Shown here: one piece after another, positions 60,149 through 64,000 of the stretch
Position numbering within the stretch: the stretch's first letter is position 1
How the letters are laid out: each line of letters opens with the position of its first letter
Source of the DNA: Pedobacter zeae
GTDB taxonomy: Bacteria; Bacteroidota; Bacteroidia; Sphingobacteriales; Sphingobacteriaceae
NCBI RefSeq assembly: GCF_014196715.1
Contig: NZ_JACIEF010000005.1
Span: 102,476 to 166,475 of the forward strand
Length of the DNA stretch: 64,000 nucleotides
Direction: 5' to 3'
Notes under the pieces: model-generated
What the model was told of the DNA's origin: nothing
The model's database searches: none
What the model saw: the letters and a program-made list of their open reading frames with translations, nothing else
Position numbers and translations under genes: made by a program

Positions 60149-61045
60149 TTAATTCTTCTTCAGTACCTCATACTTACCGATATTAGCCGGATCGATTTCT
60201 GCCAGCATATTATAGGCCTTTATACGCTCTTGTCCGTTGAGCTTAGAAAGTACATTGGTTAATTCTTCTGCTTTGGAAGCAAAATAAACATTAGGGAAAA
60301 TAGAGCCCAATTTCTGTTTGTCCATTTGTTGCAATGCCGGTAAGGCAGCCATAATTTGTGTTAAACCCTTATCGTTATCGGTTAGTTGGTCCAACCCACT
60401 TAAATGGTAGCTGTAAATGAAACTTCTTAATTCACTAAATATCGGGTTCAGTACATTCTCATTAAACCAGAAACGGTTGCGTAAGCCATCAGCTGCTCTC
60501 CAGCCGGTATTACCCGATGCCTGCGCCAAATTGATGATGTTCTGTGCTTTTTTGTAAAAAGGCGTTCCGCCCATCTTACTGAAACTGTCTTTGTCCATTC
60601 CTATAATGGTATAAGCATAATAGGTAAGGAGGGCGCTGATATTTGAAATGTAGTTCTGATCAGAAAAATCAATTGTAGAGCCATCAAGATAATTAAAATC
60701 GAAATTTTTATCGCTCATGTTTAACAATGTACTATTATAAGAACTGTTAAAAACAGGGCGACTGCTTTGAATCTGTGCTTCGGCAGTATAACCGGAGCCG
60801 CCATCCCACGAATTAATGGTAATGACAAAGCTGCACTCAATGCGTTCCTGGGGTTTGTAACTTTCGTTACTGAATTTATTATTGTTTAAAAAATCGCGGA
60901 TGGTTTTTTGAAGCGCATCAATTGTTGGTTTGCTAATGTTCGAAACCTGAGGAGCCAGTACGGTTACACGCGCGTTGAGTTCCTGTGCCTGTAGTTTGCC
61001 TAAGCCCATTAACAATACCAACAGCCCAAAAATCCTTTTTATCAT
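60149..61045 (-). CDS. porD: DUF4835 protein, type IX secretion component PorD
   Basis: 298 residues from ATG 61045, chosen because it gives a signal peptide (MIKRIFGLLVLLMGLGKLQA) and an ATGA overlap with the coaBC stop; a longer frame from 61072 would add nine codons. Family features: ELNARVTVLAPQVSNISKP, NKFSNESYKPQERIECSF, then GGTPFYKKAQNIINLAQ and WRAADGLRNRFWFNENVLNP. PorD is linked to the T9SS, the protein secretion and gliding system of Bacteroidota; its exact role is not settled. Other T9SS genes are not in the window. Confidence 0.85.
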   Translation of the reverse strand: MIKRIFGLLVLLMGLGKLQAQELNARVTVLAPQVSNISKPTIDALQKTIRDFLNNNKFSNESYKPQERIECSFVITINSWDGGSGYTAEAQIQSSRPVFNSSYNSTLLNMSDKNFDFNYLDGSTIDFSDQNYISNISALLTYYAYTIIGMDKDSFSKMGGTPFYKKAQNIINLAQASGNTGWRAADGLRNRFWFNENVLNPIFSELRSFIYSYHLSGLDQLTDNDKGLTQIMAALPALQQMDKQKLGSIFPNVYFASKAEELTNVLSKLNGQERIKAYNMLAEIDPANIGKYEVLKKN

Positions 61046-62238
61046 TTTGCAATTTTTAAAATAGCCGAACAAATATCTTTAGCAACATCAGCTTTAGCTT
61101 TCATTTCGAAAACACTGCGTTCTAAAGCCTTGTTAAAAATAGTAATTTTATTGGTATCTGATCTAAAGCCGGCGCCCTTATCGTTTAAAGAATTTAAAAC
61201 CACCAGGTCGAGGTTTTTCTTTTCCAGCTTGCTTTTTGCATAATTTTCCTCATCATTGGTTTCCAGGGCAAAACCCACCAGAATTTGATGTGCTTTTTTA
61301 GCGCTGCCTAAAGATGCAAGGATATCGGTAGTTTTTTCCAGTTCAAGCACCAGATCGCTCTGCTGCTTTTTGATCTTCTGCGTGGCAACCTGTTTAGGGC
61401 GATAATCGGCAACAGCAGCACACATCACGGTAATATCGGTTTCAGGGAAAACCGATAAACAGGCATCATACATCTGTTGTGCACTCACCACATCAATCCT
61501 TTTTAAGTTTTGTGTAGCTTTTTGTGTGGTAGGCCCGGCAATTAAGGTAACATCAGCACCAAGTCTGGCCAACTCGTCGGCCAGGGCAAAACCCATTTTT
61601 CCTGAAGAGTGGTTACCGATAAAACGCACAGGATCTATGGCCTCATAAGTAGGCCCGGCAGTAACCAACACTTTTTTACCAAATAAAGGTGAAGATTTTT
61701 TAATGGCATTATCCAGGAAAGAAACAATTTCTTCAGGTTCGGCCATTCGGCCTTTTCCCCAGAGTCCGCTGGCCAGTTCTCCGTCAGCGGGAGCGATAAC
61801 AGTATTGCCGAAACTGGTCAGGCGATCAATATTACTTTGGGTAGTGGTGTGTTTCCACATATCGAGGTCCATTGCAGGGGCAACGTACACCGGGCATTTG
61901 GCCGAAAGATACACTGCAGTCAGTAAATTATCGCAAATTCCCGTGGCGAGTTTAGCCAAAGTGTTGGCGCTTATCGGCGCAATGATGAGGAGATCGGCCC
62001 ATAAGCCCAGTTCAACATGATTGCTCCATACACCCGTTTCTTCTTCGAAATATTGTGTATAAACCGGATTTTTAGAAAGCGTAGCAAGGGTAAGTGGTGT
62101 AATAAAATTAGCACCATCAGAAGTAAGAATAACCTTTACGTTTGCACCAGCTTTCACGAGCAGCCGGACCAGAAATGCCGACTTATAGGCTGCGATACTA
62201 CCGCAAACGCCAAGGATTATATTTTTATTTTTCAGCAT
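61042..62238 (-). CDS. coaBC: Bifunctional phosphopantothenoylcysteine decarboxylase / phosphopantothenate-cysteine ligase
   Basis: 398 residues. N-terminal CoaC flavoprotein (GVCGSIAAYKSAFLVRLL, ApxxSANTLAK as APISANTLAKLATGI, PVYVAPAMDLDMW with the Asn/Met segment) and C-terminal CoaB Rossmann domain (KVLVTAGPTYEAIDPVRFIG, NHSSGKMGFALADELARLG, VMCAAVADYRP). Together they turn phosphopantothenate and cysteine into phosphopantetheine for CoA. Its stop overlaps the porD start by four bases; rpoZ is 72 bases upstream. Confidence 0.96.
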   Translation of the reverse strand: MLKNKNIILGVCGSIAAYKSAFLVRLLVKAGANVKVILTSDGANFITPLTLATLSKNPVYTQYFEEETGVWSNHVELGLWADLLIIAPISANTLAKLATGICDNLLTAVYLSAKCPVYVAPAMDLDMWKHTTTQSNIDRLTSFGNTVIAPADGELASGLWGKGRMAEPEEIVSFLDNAIKKSSPLFGKKVLVTAGPTYEAIDPVRFIGNHSSGKMGFALADELARLGADVTLIAGPTTQKATQNLKRIDVVSAQQMYDACLSVFPETDITVMCAAVADYRPKQVATQKIKKQQSDLVLELEKTTDILASLGSAKKAHQILVGFALETNDEENYAKSKLEKKNLDLVVLNSLNDKGAGFRSDTNKITIFNKALERSVFEMKAKADVAKDICSAILKIAK

Positions 62239-62310
62239 AGGATACAGGGCATGGGGCTTAGAGCATTAATATGCCTACAAAACTGCGCCATGCTCTTTGC
62301 CTTATGCGAA

Positions 62311-62637
62311 TTACTTTTGTTCTTTGGCAGGGTTTCTATGGTAAACTTTGCCATTCAAAAACTCATCCATAGCAACCAAAACAGGCTTCGGCATACGCTC
62401 GTAGTGCTTGCTGATTTCAATCTGCTCACGGTTTTCGAAAATTTCTTCCAAATTATCGTTGCTAGAAGCAAATTCTGCCAATTTACCGTGTAACTCCTCT
62501 TTAACGTTGTTCGAGATCTGGTTTGCCCTTTTAGCAATTACCACTAACGATTCGTATAAATTATCGGTAGTTTTATCTAAATCGTGTACGTTTCTGGTTA
62601 CTGTAGTATTTGGTACAGCAGGTTTGTTAGTATTCAT
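62311..62637 (-). CDS. rpoZ: RNA polymerase omega subunit (Rpb6-like)
   Basis: 108 residues. Bacteroidota omega/Rpb6 pattern: TTDNLYESLVVIAKRANQI near residue 24, followed by a longer acidic C-terminal part (LEEIFENREQIEISKHYERM, PKPVLVAMDEFLNGKVYHRN). It helps assemble the beta-prime subunit. It begins three bases after the bamD stop, so the two share a transcript. Confidence 0.88.
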   Translation of the reverse strand: MNTNKPAVPNTTVTRNVHDLDKTTDNLYESLVVIAKRANQISNNVKEELHGKLAEFASSNDNLEEIFENREQIEISKHYERMPKPVLVAMDEFLNGKVYHRNPAKEQK

Positions 62638-62640
62638 CTA

Positions 62641-63588
62641 TTACTTGTTTTTAATATTCGTATTATCTGCATTAGTTGGTTTAGTAGAAACGGTATCTTT
62701 TAATCTACCGGTTCTGATCAGCATCTGCTTGTATTTTTCCTGATCGGCAGCGTATAAAGCCAATTCTTGTTTGGTGGTTGCAATACCTGCTTCAACGTCT
62801 TCCTTAAGCCCTTTAGCTTCTTTCGCAAACTTGCTGTCAGGATGATTTTCGGTAAACTCGGTATATAAAGCCAGTGCCTCATTATAACGGTCTTCCTGGC
62901 GGTAAACCAAACTGTTTTTAGCATATAAATATTGGGCCTTGATCATCAAGAAATCCATTTCCTCGGCATATTTAATATCCGGATAATCTCTCTGTGCATT
63001 TTTTAAAGCAATAACTGCCGCTCTGTAATTATCGATATTACTAGGCCCGGTTGTTAAATACATTTTCGCATTTTCAAAAGCTTTATCCTCCAGTTTACCT
63101 CTTAAAGTAGCGATATATTTAGCTGCAGCTGCGGCACGGTCGCTGGTAGGGTATAAGTTGATAAACAATTGGAGGGCATCAATGGCTTTATAAGTGTTTT
63201 CCTGATCTAAAGAGAAATTTGGCGATTCTAAATAATAGCAGTAAGCACCCATGTACCTCGCTTCTTCTGCATTTTTACTTGCCGGGTAAGTCTCCGCAAA
63301 GCTTTTAAACTGATACCTGGCGGTTGTGTAATCACTTAATCTATATAAAGTATAAGCGTAATAATAGTTAAGATCCTCGGCTTCTGCACGGCCGCGGTAT
63401 TTTTGAGAAAGATCCTCAAAAAGTATCAATGCTTTACTGTAATCGCGTTTATTATATAAACGCAACGCCTCCTGGTATTTTTTTGCAACATCATTGCTAG
63501 CCCTCAATTTCTCGAAGCGACTTTTACAACCCGCAATCCCCAAAGCGGCAACAAATACTAAAATAATTAAGTGTTTAACTTTAAACAT
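62641..63588 (-). CDS. bamD: Outer-membrane assembly lipoprotein BamD
   Basis: 315 residues. Signal peptide with lipobox GIAGCKSRFEKL; then TPR repeats (YQEALRLYNKRDYSKALILF, YTLYRLSDYTTARYQFKSFA, AIDALQLFINLYPTSDRAAA) typical of BamD, plus a Bacteroidota-type C-terminal extension (AGIATTKQELALYAADQEKY). BamD joins BamA in inserting barrels such as the many outer-membrane proteins encoded here. First gene of the operon with rpoZ, coaBC and porD. Confidence 0.92.
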   Translation of the reverse strand: MFKVKHLIILVFVAALGIAGCKSRFEKLRASNDVAKKYQEALRLYNKRDYSKALILFEDLSQKYRGRAEAEDLNYYYAYTLYRLSDYTTARYQFKSFAETYPASKNAEEARYMGAYCYYLESPNFSLDQENTYKAIDALQLFINLYPTSDRAAAAAKYIATLRGKLEDKAFENAKMYLTTGPSNIDNYRAAVIALKNAQRDYPDIKYAEEMDFLMIKAQYLYAKNSLVYRQEDRYNEALALYTEFTENHPDSKFAKEAKGLKEDVEAGIATTKQELALYAADQEKYKQMLIRTGRLKDTVSTKPTNADNTNIKNK

Positions 63589-63592
63589 TCTG

Positions 63593-63622
63593 CAAAGATA
63601 ATTAATAATACGATAACATCAA
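63593..63622 (-). promoter_or_regulatory. Promoter of the bamD operon
   Basis: On the minus strand TTG (63620-63622), 19-base spacer, TATCTTTG (63593-63600). The -7 element ends four bases before the bamD ATG, implying almost no leader. Confidence 0.65.
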
Positions 63623-64000
63623 TAAAAACAATTCGCCGCTAAGCTATGCAAAGCAATTCAGTAGGGTATAACAGTTAACAAATTTTAACATATACTATAT
63701 AATAGATGCCGTTAACCCTGCAAAGGGGCATTCGTAGTTTTTATGATAGTATGATAGCTATATCTATTATGTGTTATCATCAAAGCCTGTTCCTGTGCTT
63801 GTAGGTTTTGGCTATTCCGCACTTTCTTCAAACCCTCCAAGGAAAACCCATCCGGTTTTCGAAACCTGTGGGTTTGAAGGGGAGGGTAAAACAGCCTGAA
63901 GCCTTAATTGTTTTACATCAGGCAATATTATTTTCTGCTGTAAACCATAGGTTTACGGGATTTTGCGCATTATTTGCTGAATTTGCTTTGCAGGGTTTAT
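63623..64000. other. Intergenic end of window with an imperfect hairpin
   Basis: No gene visible. At 63832-63887 the ends ACCCTCC/GGAGGGT, then AACCCA/TGGGTT and GGTTT/AAACC, make a long bulged hairpin, perhaps an extragenic repeat. The rest is unremarkable A/T-rich DNA. Confidence 0.5.

Noticed and set aside
1..64000. tRNA, rRNA, tmRNA and riboswitch genes
   Set aside because: I scanned for tRNA T-loop strings, rRNA-like blocks and common riboswitch cores and saw none that fold convincingly; a covariance-model search would be decisive.

Overview
The window looks like chromosomal DNA of a Bacteroidota bacterium of the Sphingobacteriaceae, most likely Pedobacter or a close relative. The evidence is a SusC/SusD pair with companion surface lipoproteins, several CarboxypepD_reg/TonB-type outer-membrane proteins, a DUF4835 (T9SS PorD) gene, DUF4468, an APC transporter and a membrane pyrophosphatase side by side, low-to-moderate GC with A/T-rich intergenic DNA, and many starts preceded by the Bacteroidota -7 element TAnnTTTG. 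No rRNA, tRNA, CRISPR array, integrase or IS element was recognised. Family names come from motifs read by eye; no database search was possible.

Layout. 1-13.4 kb is housekeeping and transport: the 3' end of a FucP-like sugar permease, dCMP deaminase, guaA, a PBP-like lipoprotein, an RsmB/NOP RNA methyltransferase, then on the minus strand MarC, an OprP-like porin, an amino acid permease and hppA, then a second APC permease. 14.1-20.8 kb is the most distinctive segment: a co-directional operon built around an orphan VgrG spike. It holds a truncated tssD (Hcp) remnant, a lipoprotein, an L,D-transpeptidase-fold protein with no signal peptide, VgrG, an unknown protein, a DUF4280 PAAR-like protein with long hydrophobic stretches, a three-helix membrane protein whose start overlaps the PAAR stop as ATGA, and a membrane-anchored TPR protein. 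I read it as a T6SS-iii effector/immunity island carrying a Tlde1-like peptidoglycan-targeting effector. No sheath, baseplate or membrane-complex genes lie in the window.

20.9-35.1 kb is mixed: a YhcC-type radical SAM enzyme, an ammonium transporter with an outer-membrane porin, DUF4468, SRPBCC, YkuK, a DbpA-like helicase, a half-length DUF1456 protein, a large outer-membrane barrel, an SGNH hydrolase, two paralogous small membrane proteins, and ettA behind a long untranslated leader. 35.9-45.1 kb is a polysaccharide-utilisation-like locus: SusC, SusD, a DUF4959/DUF5126/DUF5000-like and a DUF4998-like lipoprotein, and a lipoprotein with a HEFNH metal-site motif. It has no recognisable glycoside hydrolase. 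A BLUF protein with an altered key residue, clpC and a CAP-domain lipoprotein follow.

50-64 kb is mostly on the minus strand: an ATP-grasp protein, a PA0069-family radical SAM protein, two paralogous CarboxypepD_reg proteins, recN, a BlaI/M56 (BlaR1-like) pair with clear operators, and the cluster bamD-rpoZ-coaBC-porD. The BlaI/M56 pair sits between porD and recN, which are usually close together in this phylum. Dispersed intergenic hairpin repeats of several families are scattered through the window.
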